The notes under the pieces were generated by a model. The model saw only the letters and a program-made list of their open reading frames with translations. It was not told the origin of the DNA and did no database searches. Made by a program: the position numbers and the translations under genes. Shown in pieces: positions 7,014 through 14,255 of a stretch of DNA of 41,272 nucleotides (position 1 is the stretch's first letter; every line of letters starts with the position of its first letter). Source of the DNA: an archaeon (GTDB lineage Archaea; Nanobdellota; Nanobdellia; Pacearchaeales; GW2011-AR1); the NCBI GenBank assembly GCA_030699005.1, contig JAUYLQ010000018.1:1-41272 (forward strand). Reading direction: 5' to 3'.

Positions 7014-7176
7014 GAAATACCTTTAAAGTCGAAAAAGACTTTGAAGAAAAACCCTCGCGGTCGCTCAAAAGACCAAGAGAAATACCTTTGAACAAGAAGT
7101 TCAAAGAATGAAAAATCCTACTTTTAGGTATTTCCCCTTCTGAAATACCCCCGAAATACCCTGAAATTTGGTATTT
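7014..7176 (+). repeat. Hairpin array built on GAAATACC repeats
   Basis: The 8-mer GAAATACC occurs at 7014, 7079, 7142 and 7153, with GGTATTTC inverted at 7127 and GGTATTT at 7170. Four hairpins result: 7021-7046 (10-bp stem, one G-T), 7086-7106 (CTTTGAAC/GTTCAAAG), 7127-7149 (GGTATTTC/GAAATACC, perfect 8 bp) and 7154-7176 (AAATACC/GGTATTT). A smaller GGTC/GACC pairing lies at 7059-7074. It fills most of the 299-nt gap before the membrane-protein cassette; I see no gene in that gap. It may be a structured leader, a protein-binding array or a replication-type iteron set. Confidence 0.7.
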
Positions 7177-7230
7177 AACGACGTTCTTTAGTAATTATTT
7201 TCTTTATTAATTAAATAAAAAGGTTTGCAA

Positions 7231-7932
7231 ATGAAACAAATTCTCAGTTTTATTAAAAATCAATGGGTCGAAATTCTTTTCTGGCTTCAAATAATCATGT
7301 CCTGGATTTACACTATCCCCTTAGTCATTCAAATCATCTCAGGAAAAACTGGTGGCCTAAACCTTGCAACATATTCTATTTACCTGATTTACCTTGGGTT
7401 AAGTCTCTCTTTAGCTTTTTCTTCCTTCTTCTCGCTTAAGAAAGAAATAGGAAACTTGCCAAATTTTCAACAGCAAAAAGCGTTAAAGGCAAGAAAGCAG
7501 ACAATAATCATCTTTTCACAATGGGCCTTTTTAGTAAGCCTTGTCTTATTATTTGGATTAAGAAATATAGTCTGGAAAGAGAGAGATACCGTCATCTGCT
7601 TGATTATCTTAGTTTTATCGCTTTTAACGCTAATTAAATATAAAGGATTGAAAGACCCATATTCAAAAGGGTTTCTTAATGTTTGGTGCAAATCCGTTCC
7701 TCAATTGTGGCTTGGCTATACAATTTTTGCAGACGCTAGTTCAGAGGGCCTTCCATTTTTGACCTTATTTTTTGGATATCTTACTGCTCTTCAAAGATTA
7801 ATTCAAGTCTGGATTGCAGGAAGAAGGGGGATTTGGGATAAGTCAACAAAGGGGCTAATGATGGGAGAAGGATCGAATGTTCTTTCTTGGAGTATTGTAG
7901 TCGTTCTTTGGGTAGTTTTCAGGCTAAATTAA
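7231..7932 (+). CDS. PQ-loop-like seven-helix membrane protein
   Basis: A 233-residue membrane protein with about seven hydrophobic segments. Two places resemble PQ-loop repeats: TIPLVIQIISGKTGGLNLAT (about 28-47) and SVPQLW...SSEGLPF (about 155-176). Each has a proline-containing helix end followed by a G/E-L turn, as in SWEET, MtN3 and cystinosin-type transporters, which have this length. The first copy has P-x3-Q rather than PQ, so the assignment is tentative. ATG 7231 is preceded by AAAAAGG, a better ribosome-binding site than that of the upstream TTG 7225. It is the first gene of the membrane cassette, after the hairpin array. Confidence 0.6.
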   Translation: MKQILSFIKNQWVEILFWLQIIMSWIYTIPLVIQIISGKTGGLNLATYSIYLIYLGLSLSLAFSSFFSLKKEIGNLPNFQQQKALKARKQTIIIFSQWAFLVSLVLLFGLRNIVWKERDTVICLIILVLSLLTLIKYKGLKDPYSKGFLNVWCKSVPQLWLGYTIFADASSEGLPFLTLFFGYLTALQRLIQVWIAGRRGIWDKSTKGLMMGEGSNVLSWSIVVVLWVVFRLN

Positions 7933-7963
7933 AATAATTAATAAATAAAAAGGAGTGTGTGAG

Positions 7964-8164
7964 ATGATGTTTCAAGGGCCATCAATTCCAATCGCAATAT
8001 TCACATCTAGTTTATCTCTTATTGTTTATCTTTGTTCTACTCTAGCTTTTTCCCTGTTTTATGAAGGAACTTCCGATATTCCCAGGATAATTACAGCAAT
8101 TTCAATTGTTCCAAGTTTCTATTTTTCAATAAAAATAGTTGAAAAATTACAAAAAATTAACTAA
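7964..8164 (+). CDS. Small hypothetical membrane protein
   Basis: A 66-residue protein with two hydrophobic segments (about 8-32 and 40-58). No family is recognised. ATG 7964 is preceded by AAAAAGGAG at a 9-nt spacing, which favours it over an in-frame GTG at 7955 that sits inside the spacer. It follows the PQ-loop-like gene by 31 nt. Confidence 0.65.
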   Translation: MMFQGPSIPIAIFTSSLSLIVYLCSTLAFSLFYEGTSDIPRIITAISIVPSFYFSIKIVEKLQKIN

Positions 8165-8201
8165 CAATTTTTAATAAATTAAAAAATTAAAGAGGTGTTA
8201 A

Positions 8202-8816
8202 ATGAATTCTTTTATTCTCCTCATTCTTTTATTAATCAATTTTTCAATATCTTGGTTCAATGCTTGGTCAGCCGGCAGATTTTGGACTGAGTCAAAAATA
8301 ATGGGTGGTTGGACACGCTTACTCATATGGTGTGCTGTTATTATGTCCGCATGTGGCTTTACTTGGGTTTATTTAACAATAATCACTGCAATTTTATTAG
8401 GTTTTGGATGGCTTTCTCCACGGGCAGGGGAAGTAATGTTTAGTCTGGGTTACTTAATTATAATTGGTCCGGTAATTGGTTCGGGATTTGGGATTTGGAT
8501 TCATTCATTAGTTCAGGCATATAAAACAAAAAGGTTTGGGGATGTTGCTGTTGCAGGGTGGAATACTTTTGCACAAGTCCATAATATTTACAATGCAGCA
8601 AAGGAGGTTCCTAGTGCATGGAAGAGTGTTGTTGATGGTCTGAAGGGGGATTCCGATGATACTAAAGGAGTCGCAATTTTACTAATAGTCATTTTGGCTG
8701 TTGCAGGAGGAGCATTAACGACTGCAGGAATTGCAAGAAGAGCAGATCGCACACATGTTATAAATTTTTCACGAAGCATGAAAAACCTGAATAAAAAATC
8801 TCGCGATTCTTATTAA
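8202..8816 (+). CDS. Hypothetical polytopic membrane protein
   Basis: A 204-residue protein that opens with a hydrophobic segment (residues 2-20). It has further membrane segments at about 38-68 and 80-108, then a soluble stretch containing VHNIYNAAKEVPSAWKSVVDGL, a last hydrophobic segment near 157-176 and a basic tail. I recognise no family. AGAGGTG upstream is a good ribosome-binding site. The amphipathic central region could face the cytoplasm and contact a partner; this is inference. Confidence 0.7.
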   Translation: MNSFILLILLLINFSISWFNAWSAGRFWTESKIMGGWTRLLIWCAVIMSACGFTWVYLTIITAILLGFGWLSPRAGEVMFSLGYLIIIGPVIGSGFGIWIHSLVQAYKTKRFGDVAVAGWNTFAQVHNIYNAAKEVPSAWKSVVDGLKGDSDDTKGVAILLIVILAVAGGALTTAGIARRADRTHVINFSRSMKNLNKKSRDSY

Positions 8817-8842
8817 ATTAAAATTTTAAATGTCCATTTTTT

Positions 8843-8891
8843 ACCCCCGCAAGCACCCCAAATTTATTATCAGTTCATTCTGGGCGGGGGT
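8843..8891 (+). ncRNA. Structured element, copy A (C5/G5 stem)
   Basis: An 8-bp perfect stem ACCCCCGC/GCGGGGGT (8843-8850 with 8884-8891) encloses a 33-nt loop ending in AGTTCATTCTGG. It is followed by TTAATT spacers and an AAAAAGGTGAAAAAATG start site. Copy B at 10095-10143 shares the stem core, the loop end and the downstream start-site sequence. The outer pair changes from A-T here to G-C in copy B, a compensatory change. A cis-acting RNA for the following gene is the simplest reading. Confidence 0.55.
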
Positions 8892-8931
8892 TCTAATTAA
8901 TTTTTTATTAACTAAACAAAAAGGTGAAAAA

Positions 8932-9186
8932 ATGCCAACTCAAATGGTTTTTTTAGTGTTAATCTTCTTAATTCTTGTCTTGTTTACCTCTATAAGGTAT
9001 AAAAAATTTACCTTTAGAGGATTCTTTTTAAGTGTTTTAATGGGTGTGGGAGTATATTTCTTCCTATTCATTTTCTCCACCTCAACTCCACCTACTGGGT
9101 TTTTTATATGGGTAGTCTCAATTTTAACAGCATTTATTTCCGGGATTATTTATGGACTGTTTTCCGAACAGTTTCTTTATCGCTAG
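8932..9186 (+). CDS. Small hypothetical membrane protein
   Basis: From ATG 8932 the product has 84 residues (MPTQMVFLVLIF...) and three hydrophobic segments, with a short basic loop RYKKFTFRG between the first and second. No family is recognised. An in-frame ATG at 8830 would extend it through structured element A. ATG 8932 has the strong site AAAAAGGTG five nt upstream and is preferred. The same start-site sequence occurs before the gene at 10182. Confidence 0.65.
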   Translation: MPTQMVFLVLIFLILVLFTSIRYKKFTFRGFFLSVLMGVGVYFFLFIFSTSTPPTGFFIWVVSILTAFISGIIYGLFSEQFLYR

Positions 9187-9230
9187 GGTGAAAAAATTTA
9201 ATCAAAATTTAAAATAATGAGAGGGCAGTC

Positions 9231-9518
9231 ATGAAAAAATCAAAAATGAATCAACAAGTTTCCGCACTTATACTTTTATTGGTCTTGGGAATGGTGATTC
9301 TTGGAGTAGCAAAGTATTATTTATGGTCTTTTGATCAAATCATGCTGAGTTTTTTAATCGAAGGCTTTCTTTGTTTTGCGCTTTCAGTTCTTTTCGCAAG
9401 ATTTTCAAAAAATAAAGAGGTCTTTTGGACGGATAGTTCTATCGGGGCATCTATTTTTTTAATAACAGTCGTTGTAGTCTGGGTTCTAGGCAGAATTTAT
9501 CTGGCTCAATTTCAATGA
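9231..9518 (+). CDS. Small hypothetical membrane protein
   Basis: A 95-residue protein with a short basic N-terminus (MKKSKMNQ) and three hydrophobic segments at about 10-30, 35-56 and 68-90. No family is recognised. A GAGAGGG site precedes the ATG. The next gene also starts MKKSK, so the two could share an ancestor at their N-termini, but the rest does not align by eye. Confidence 0.65.
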   Translation: MKKSKMNQQVSALILLLVLGMVILGVAKYYLWSFDQIMLSFLIEGFLCFALSVLFARFSKNKEVFWTDSSIGASIFLITVVVVWVLGRIYLAQFQ

Positions 9519-9552
9519 AATAACTTAATTTTAATTAATTAAAGGCAGAATT

Positions 9553-10083
9553 ATGAAAAAATCAAAATCTTTTAGTTTAGCATTTCTCTTGCTTGGAGCA
9601 TTAATCGCGATTTCTTTATTGGCATACTCCGTGAAAAATTTGTATGAAGAAATGAATGTTGAAATGGTAGTTTTCTGGTTAGTCCTAAATCTGTTCTCTA
9701 TAGTGTTAGGATATTCTTCGCTTGAATCTCTTGTAAAAATATTGAGAGAAGATCAGGGTGGAATTAAAAAGAAGTTCATTTTTGTTCTTAAGATGGTTTA
9801 TCAGGGAAGTTTATCCCTCATCTTGTTTTTGCTCGGGGCTTTTTTATTGTTAATTACCTTTTTAGTCTGCTTTTCTGAAGTTTTTAAGGAGTACTTACCT
9901 TTTTTGGATAACCCAAAAAATGGAGAGTTCCCCGTTTTAGTTATCTCCGTACTTGTCCTATTATCCGGATCAATTTCCATAATCAAGTACTCTTTCTTGT
10001 TCGAAAGATCTTTTGAAAAAAATATTTCAAAATTTAAAAAAGGGGAGATAGAAGAATTTGAGTTTTTGAAAGCCAATAATTAA
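9553..10083 (+). CDS. Hypothetical membrane protein
   Basis: A 176-residue protein starting MKKSKSFS, with four hydrophobic segments (about 9-28, 38-58, 80-108, 125-148) and an acidic C-terminal tail ending KKGEIEEFEFLKANN. It contains no motif I recognise. AAAGG lies 8 nt before the ATG. The charged tail suggests a cytosolic C-terminus. Confidence 0.68.
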   Translation: MKKSKSFSLAFLLLGALIAISLLAYSVKNLYEEMNVEMVVFWLVLNLFSIVLGYSSLESLVKILREDQGGIKKKFIFVLKMVYQGSLSLILFLLGAFLLLITFLVCFSEVFKEYLPFLDNPKNGEFPVLVISVLVLLSGSISIIKYSFLFERSFEKNISKFKKGEIEEFEFLKANN

Positions 10084-10094
10084 AAATTCTTTAC

Positions 10095-10143
10095 GCCCCC
10101 GAAAGAGCTTCAATTTTCTGTCTAGTTCGTTCTGGACGGGGGC
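10095..10143 (+). ncRNA. Structured element, copy B (C5/G5 stem)
   Basis: Stem GCCCCCG/CGGGGGC (10095-10101 with 10137-10143) encloses a 35-nt loop ending AGTTCGTTCTGGA. It lies upstream of the repeat-protein gene at 10182, separated by TTAATTAAT spacers and AAAAGGTGAAAAAATG, as in copy A. Stem conservation with one compensated pair supports a real RNA or DNA structure rather than chance. Confidence 0.55.
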
Positions 10144-10181
10144 ACTAATTTATTTTTAATTAATAATTAAAAGGTGAAAAA

Positions 10182-10718
10182 ATGAAAAAGAAAATTTTCT
10201 GGGGGATTGTCATAGGTCTAACTATAATCGGAACATGGGGAGGAAGTGAAAAAACTTTTTTATTTTATAATGTGAAGTCAGGAACAAGCTGGGGGATAAA
10301 TTTGGGGTTTCTGAATCAATTTCAAGAAGGTTCGATTCATAATGGATTAAATATCTCTGTTGCTGCATATATGGGAGAAGGTTCGATTCATAATGGGATA
10401 AATCTTTCCATTTTTACTATTATGAAAAAGGATTCAAAGGTTAGGGGAGTGAATCTTTCACTGTTTAGTTTTCCCCCAGAAGGAAGTGAAGGAGGAGTTG
10501 TTGAAGGAGTTGAAATAGGAATCATTGGCGTAGCAAACAATGATTCTGAACCTATAGCAAACAATGAATCTTCTGGACCTATCTCTCGAAAAGTGGAGGG
10601 GGTTCAAATAAATTTGCTGTATAACACTTCTATAGAAGGACCAACAGTTCAAATTGGGGTCTATAATGCCATTTATAAAAATGAAAAATGGCATGAATCA
10701 CTTTTATGCAATTTCTGA
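10182..10718 (+). CDS. Putative secreted glycine-rich beta-repeat surface protein
   Basis: This 178-residue product has a hydrophobic N-terminal segment (MKKKIFWGIVIGLTIIG) that looks like a signal peptide or anchor. It is followed by short repeats of the form G-x-N-L/I-S/G with spacers of about 20 residues: GINLGF, GLNISV, GINLSI, GVNLSL, GVEIGI, GVQINL. EGSIHNG occurs twice. Such alternating Gly-hydrophobic strands resemble bacterial surface-repeat proteins of the LA_2272 type and would form a beta-sheet or solenoid. No enzymatic motif is seen. It is the last gene of the cassette, before a strong terminator. Confidence 0.6.
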   Translation: MKKKIFWGIVIGLTIIGTWGGSEKTFLFYNVKSGTSWGINLGFLNQFQEGSIHNGLNISVAAYMGEGSIHNGINLSIFTIMKKDSKVRGVNLSLFSFPPEGSEGGVVEGVEIGIIGVANNDSEPIANNESSGPISRKVEGVQINLLYNTSIEGPTVQIGVYNAIYKNEKWHESLLCNF

Positions 10719-10735
10719 TAATCCATTTTATCTCA

Positions 10736-10775
10736 AAAAACCTCCCCATTCTGCCCTTCTTCGGGGGAGGTTTTT
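10736..10775 (+). terminator. Intrinsic-type terminator ending the membrane cassette
   Basis: A 12-bp perfect inverted repeat, AAAAACCTCCCC (10736-10747) with GGGGAGGTTTTT (10764-10775), encloses a 16-nt loop and ends in a T run. This resembles a bacterial Rho-independent terminator; archaeal termination normally needs little more than the T run. Confidence 0.7.
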
Positions 10776-10950
10776 GCTTACAATTAAAAATCAAACCCAA
10801 AAACTCTTCTTTTTACAAACCTTAGGCAAGTCCTTGCCAAACAAAATCCAAAATTTAAAATGCAAAAGCTAAGTTTTAGAATAATCTAAAAATCAGGTTA
10901 AACAATATTTTTTTTGCAAAATTTTCAGGATATTTTTGCATTCCACTACA
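10776..10950. other. Intergenic stretch without a gene
   Basis: No gene is seen between the cassette terminator and the next promoter. The only structure noticed is the short perfect inverted repeat GGCAAG-TC-CTTGCC at 10825-10838. Confidence 0.45.
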
Positions 10951-10958
10951 TTTTTATA
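10951..10958 (+). promoter_or_regulatory. TATA box of the FAD oxidoreductase
   Basis: TTTTTATA lies 26 nt before a GTG at 10980 that directly precedes the FAD-binding motif. This distance, repeated at many genes here, supports a leaderless GTG start. Confidence 0.55.
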
Positions 10959-10979
10959 GATGTTTTTTTGTTTTTTAAT

Positions 10980-12020
10980 GTGAAAAGAGTGGTGATAATC
11001 GGAGGAGGTTTTACCGGGGCAAATACCGCAAAAATTTTAGAGAAAAATTTTGAGGTAATGCTAATTGATACAAAAGACTATTTTGAGTTCACTCCATCTA
11101 TTTTAAAGACTTTGACAAATCCCGAATTATTTAATAAGATTAAATTAAACCACCGGGATTACCTAAAAAAATCTCGTCTTGTTTTGGGAAAAGCAGAAAA
11201 AATTTCAAAAAATTCCGTTTTTGTCAATGGAAGAGAAATTTTTTTTGATTATCTTGTCATTGCAGCAGGTTCTTCTTATGAGACCCCATTAAAAAACCAT
11301 AATTCTTCTCCAATTTCAAAGTTAAACAATATAGAGGGGATTCATAAAAAAATTGAATTTTTTAAAAAAATTGTTATTGTTGGAGGAGGCCCGGTCGGAG
11401 TAGAGCTCGCTTCAGAATTAATAACTTTTTATCCGGGTAAGGAAGTGGTTCTTTTCACTTCATCCGGAAGTCTTATACCGAGGAATAGTCAAAAAAGCCA
11501 AAAAATTGCTCAAGATTTTTTGAAAAAAAAAGGGGTAAAAATAAACCTCAATAAACGAATTATTTCAAAAGAAAACACTTCTATTCTAGAAAATGGAAAG
11601 GTCATAACAGGAGACTATTTTTTTCTCTGCACTGGAATAAAAAATAATTCCGGTTTCATAGAAAAAAGCACGAAAGAAATGCTAAATGAAAAAAATCAGG
11701 TGAAAGTCAACAGTTTTTTGCAGGTTAGGGGATTTAAAAATATCTTTGCCGGGGGAGATATAATTGACACCGATGAAGAGAAAACCGCGCAATCTGCAGT
11801 TCTGCATTCATGGATAATTAACCGGAATATTATAAACATGGAAAAAAGAAAGAGTTTGATTAAGTATAAAATAAAGAAGCGCCTGACATTAATCAGCCTC
11901 GGAAGGGCCAACGGGATATTAGAGTATAAGGGCTTTAGCCTGGGGGGTTTAATTCCCGCAATTTTAAAAAAGATTATTGAAAAAAGGCAGTTAATCGGTC
12001 TTAAAACAAGATTATTTTAA
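10980..12020 (+). CDS. FAD/NAD(P)H oxidoreductase, NDH-2/AIF-like
   Basis: The 346-residue product opens with MKRVVIIGGGFTG, the FAD-binding Rossmann motif, at residues 8-13. A second Rossmann motif IVIVGGGPVG follows near 135 for NAD(P)H, then FAGGD at about 257-260, which contacts FAD. This is the pattern of type II NADH dehydrogenases and AIF-like flavoproteins. The C-terminus contains a KKIIEKRQLIGLK segment that may be amphipathic. GTG 10980 is chosen because an upstream ATG (10914) adds only hydrophobic, AT-rich sequence and the TATA box is 26 nt before the GTG. Its last 9 nt overlap the convergent Rpo3 gene. Confidence 0.85.
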   Translation: MKRVVIIGGGFTGANTAKILEKNFEVMLIDTKDYFEFTPSILKTLTNPELFNKIKLNHRDYLKKSRLVLGKAEKISKNSVFVNGREIFFDYLVIAAGSSYETPLKNHNSSPISKLNNIEGIHKKIEFFKKIVIVGGGPVGVELASELITFYPGKEVVLFTSSGSLIPRNSQKSQKIAQDFLKKKGVKINLNKRIISKENTSILENGKVITGDYFFLCTGIKNNSGFIEKSTKEMLNEKNQVKVNSFLQVRGFKNIFAGGDIIDTDEEKTAQSAVLHSWIINRNIINMEKRKSLIKYKIKKRLTLISLGRANGILEYKGFSLGGLIPAILKKIIEKRQLIGLKTRLF

Positions 12021-12722
12021 TTTTTTTGAAATTAATTCAATCTCTTTTTTAAGAACCTCTGTTGTTTTCTTAAAAATTTCTTCCGGTTCCATCTGACCGA
12101 AAGATTCAACTGTGAAAAGTAAGCTGTCCGTTTCTTTTACTTCAATATTTTTTTTGCCTTTTTGAGCAAGACCTTCGCAAAAATCAAGGATGGTTTTTTC
12201 TTTATCATCAAGGACCACAATTTTATTTCCTTTTGTTTTTATTTCATTTTTCGGGAAAGCATTTGAAATGTCCTTTTCACATTCTTTATCAAGAGTTATT
12301 TCGGTAACATCTCTGTAAAAAAGAATGCCTGGCGAAAATTTAGCGTGTTCCCTTCCAATCCCCATTTTTGTTGTCCCTTTTAACTTTAATTCTTGGTTAG
12401 TGTTTAAAAGAGTAAGAGGGATTTTATCATAAACAACTTCAAACTCACCTTTTATGCTGTCGGAATAAACTGTTCCTTCCTTTTTTGCGTCAATTTTGAA
12501 CTTTAGAACAGAATCTTTCTTCCAGGATTTTTCATATTTTATTGGAACAAGACCAAGCCTATGTGCAAGAGTCTCATCGTAAAGGGGAGAATCATTTCTT
12601 GAAATTTCAACTTCATCAATTGCCATAGTCGGAATTAGTCCTATACTTCTTCTGATTGCATTTGCAAGGCTTTCATTAGTCTTCAATTCGAAGGAAATTT
12701 TAGCTGGATTTTCTTTTTTCAT
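12012..12722 (-). CDS. rpo3: RNA polymerase subunit Rpo3 (D)
   Basis: A 236-residue archaeal alpha-like subunit. The first 60 residues, including NESLANAIRRSIGLIPTMAI and HRLGLVPI, form the conserved dimerisation region with Rpo11. The insert domain has only two cysteines, so the iron-sulfur cluster of some archaeal Rpo3 proteins is absent. It lies downstream of uS11 by 31 nt and ends the operon. Its 3' end overlaps the convergent flavoprotein gene by 9 nt. Confidence 0.95.
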   Translation of the reverse strand: MKKENPAKISFELKTNESLANAIRRSIGLIPTMAIDEVEISRNDSPLYDETLAHRLGLVPIKYEKSWKKDSVLKFKIDAKKEGTVYSDSIKGEFEVVYDKIPLTLLNTNQELKLKGTTKMGIGREHAKFSPGILFYRDVTEITLDKECEKDISNAFPKNEIKTKGNKIVVLDDKEKTILDFCEGLAQKGKKNIEVKETDSLLFTVESFGQMEPEEIFKKTTEVLKKEIELISKKLK

Positions 12723-12753
12723 CTTATTTTATTTTTTCGTGGTTTTTTAACTC

Positions 12754-13263
12754 TTATGGTCTCCTTCCTCTTCGTCCCCCTTTCACCTTTGGCCCTCCTC
12801 TGGGCATTCTTGTTGTGTCAAGGATGTTTAGAATTTTAAATCCATCTCTTGTAAGGCTTTTAACAATGCTGTGTGCTCCGGGACCCGGTGCAGGATTTCT
12901 TGTTTTTGCCCGTATACGGACATAAAAAGATTTTATCCCGAGGTCTTTAACTTCTTCTGCAATTCTTTTTGAAATAAACATGGCAATTGTCGGGTTTGCT
13001 TTAAGTCGGTTATGCTTCGTAATCATCCCGCCCGTAACTTTGGAGATAGTCTTTCCGGACATGTCCGTCACATGAACAATTGTATTATTAAATGAAGTGT
13101 AAATATTCATGATAGCTTCAGATTCTTTGCTAACTGTTGCTTTTCTAGACCCCGTCTCTTTTTCTCCTTCTGTTTTTTCCTTAGGTGCTTCTTCAATTTC
13201 CACCTCTTCAACTTCCTCTTTTTCCCTTTCTTTTTCGGATTCTTTTAATTTTTTTTCTGCCAT
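12754..13263 (-). CDS. rps11: 30S ribosomal protein uS11 with acidic N-terminal extension
   Basis: Residues 52-169 are a complete uS11, from IYTSFNNTIVHVTDMSGKT to the basic tail GGRRGRRP, with the PAPGPGAHS loop. Ahead of this are about 45 residues very rich in Glu and Lys (for example EKEREKEEVEEVEIEE), which are not part of the normal family. The ATG at 13263 lies one nt after the uS4 stop. An alternative start would be Met52, which would trim the usual N-terminal strand, so I keep the long form. Confidence 0.93.
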   Translation of the reverse strand: MAEKKLKESEKEREKEEVEEVEIEEAPKEKTEGEKETGSRKATVSKESEAIMNIYTSFNNTIVHVTDMSGKTISKVTGGMITKHNRLKANPTIAMFISKRIAEEVKDLGIKSFYVRIRAKTRNPAPGPGAHSIVKSLTRDGFKILNILDTTRMPRGGPKVKGGRRGRRP

Positions 13264-13731
13264 TTAATTTTCAGCCTCGCTTTTTACTTTCTTTTTTATT
13301 TCAATTTTATTTTCAAGTTCAACAGGAACTATGTAAGACGGACTGTCTACAACTCCCCCGTTGACAATTACTTTTTTATGGGTAATCATTTGCCTTGATG
13401 TTTTGATGGTTGGCGAAATTTTCTTTTTAAAAACAACTGTCTGAAGCCTTCTTTCAAGGTAATCAGTCTTGTCAAGTCCAAGAACGTCGGATATTGAAGA
13501 AACTTTGAGTCCCATTTTTTGCAGTCTCAAAAAAAGAGTTTTCTGCTCTTCAGGGTTTGCTTTAATGAGCTTTTTTGCTTTTTGTCTCATTACCCTTACT
13601 TTTGCATCAGCTTTCCAAATTTCTTTTTTGTTTTTCAGCCCATATTTCTTCTTTATAACTGCTTCCTCTTCAATTCTTGCTTTGTCAAAAGGTCTTTTTG
13701 GTCTTGAATATTTTTTATGCTTTCTTTTCAT
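13264..13731 (-). CDS. rps4: 30S ribosomal protein uS4
   Basis: A 155-residue archaeal uS4. The basic N-terminus KRKHKKYSRPKRPFDKARIEEE is typical. The S4 RNA-binding domain covers about residues 95-145, with LERRLQTVVFKKK, SRQMITHKKVIVNG and PSYIVPV. It is encoded between uS13 and uS11 with one-nt gaps, the classical archaeal order. Confidence 0.96.
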   Translation of the reverse strand: MKRKHKKYSRPKRPFDKARIEEEAVIKKKYGLKNKKEIWKADAKVRVMRQKAKKLIKANPEEQKTLFLRLQKMGLKVSSISDVLGLDKTDYLERRLQTVVFKKKISPTIKTSRQMITHKKVIVNGGVVDSPSYIVPVELENKIEIKKKVKSEAEN

Positions 13732-13732
13732 T

Positions 13733-14254
13733 TTACTTTCCTCCTTTCGCAGGTTTCTTTCCCTTAAGAGCGGGTTCTCCCTTTACTGTTTTTTCTGCCT
13801 TTTTCTGAATTCCTGAACTTTTTCTCCTGTTTTTTCTGAAGTGGGATTGCGTTCTTTGACCTCTTGTAGGAAGGCCGAGAGTGTGTCTTATTCCTCTGTA
13901 ACTTTTAATCTTCTTTAATTTTTTAATATCAAATTCATTTCTTAGTTCAAGGTCAACACCAATTAGATGCTGGTTCTCTCCTGTTTCAGGGTCTCTTCGC
14001 CTATTTATAAGAAATTCCGGAGCGTTTGGGTTTTTTAGAAATTTGGTTATTTTTTCCATTTCAGGATCGGTCAGTTCACCGATTTTTTTCAGTTTATCTA
14101 TTCCAAGAATGCTGCAGGCTGCATTAGAAAGAGCCCATGAAACCCCTTTAATTTTTGTTAACCCAGGGTAAACTTTCATTTTACCCTCTATATCTTTAGA
14201 GAGGATTCTGACGATTCTCTCCTGGCTTTTTTGCTGTAATTCTGTTTTTTCCAT
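13733..14254 (-). CDS. rps13: 30S ribosomal protein uS13
   Basis: A 173-residue uS13. The helix-turn-helix-like start covers IKGVSWALSNAACSILGI, and the C-terminal signature SYRGIRHTLGLPTRGQRTQ is intact. About 30 further residues form a lysine-rich tail (KKAEKTVKGEPALKGKKPAKGGK region). The gene ends one nt before uS4. Confidence 0.96.
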   Translation of the reverse strand: MEKTELQQKSQERIVRILSKDIEGKMKVYPGLTKIKGVSWALSNAACSILGIDKLKKIGELTDPEMEKITKFLKNPNAPEFLINRRRDPETGENQHLIGVDLELRNEFDIKKLKKIKSYRGIRHTLGLPTRGQRTQSHFRKNRRKSSGIQKKAEKTVKGEPALKGKKPAKGGK

Positions 14255-14255
14255 T

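Noticed and set aside
6932..7230. CRISPR array
   Set aside because: The GAAATACC repeats are only 8 nt, unevenly spaced and form hairpins with each other; there are no spacers of even length and no cas genes.
8830..8931. Long N-terminal form of the 84-residue membrane protein
   Set aside because: The extension would be encoded by structured element A, and ATG 8932 has a much better ribosome-binding site.
3278..10775. One large integrated element bounded by tRNA-Leu(CAA)
   Set aside because: The repeated tRNA 3' end recurs only at 3455-3475; I found no copy near 10.8 kb and no dedicated integrase inside the region. XerA lies outside it.
10654..10872. Open reading frame of 72 codons over the end of the repeat protein and the terminator
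   Set aside because: It runs through the terminator hairpin, has no ribosome-binding site and its product shows no sensible composition.
10914..10979. Upstream ATG for the FAD oxidoreductase
   Set aside because: It would place the TATA box inside the gene and add a hydrophobic tail before the FAD motif; GTG 10980 fits the family start.
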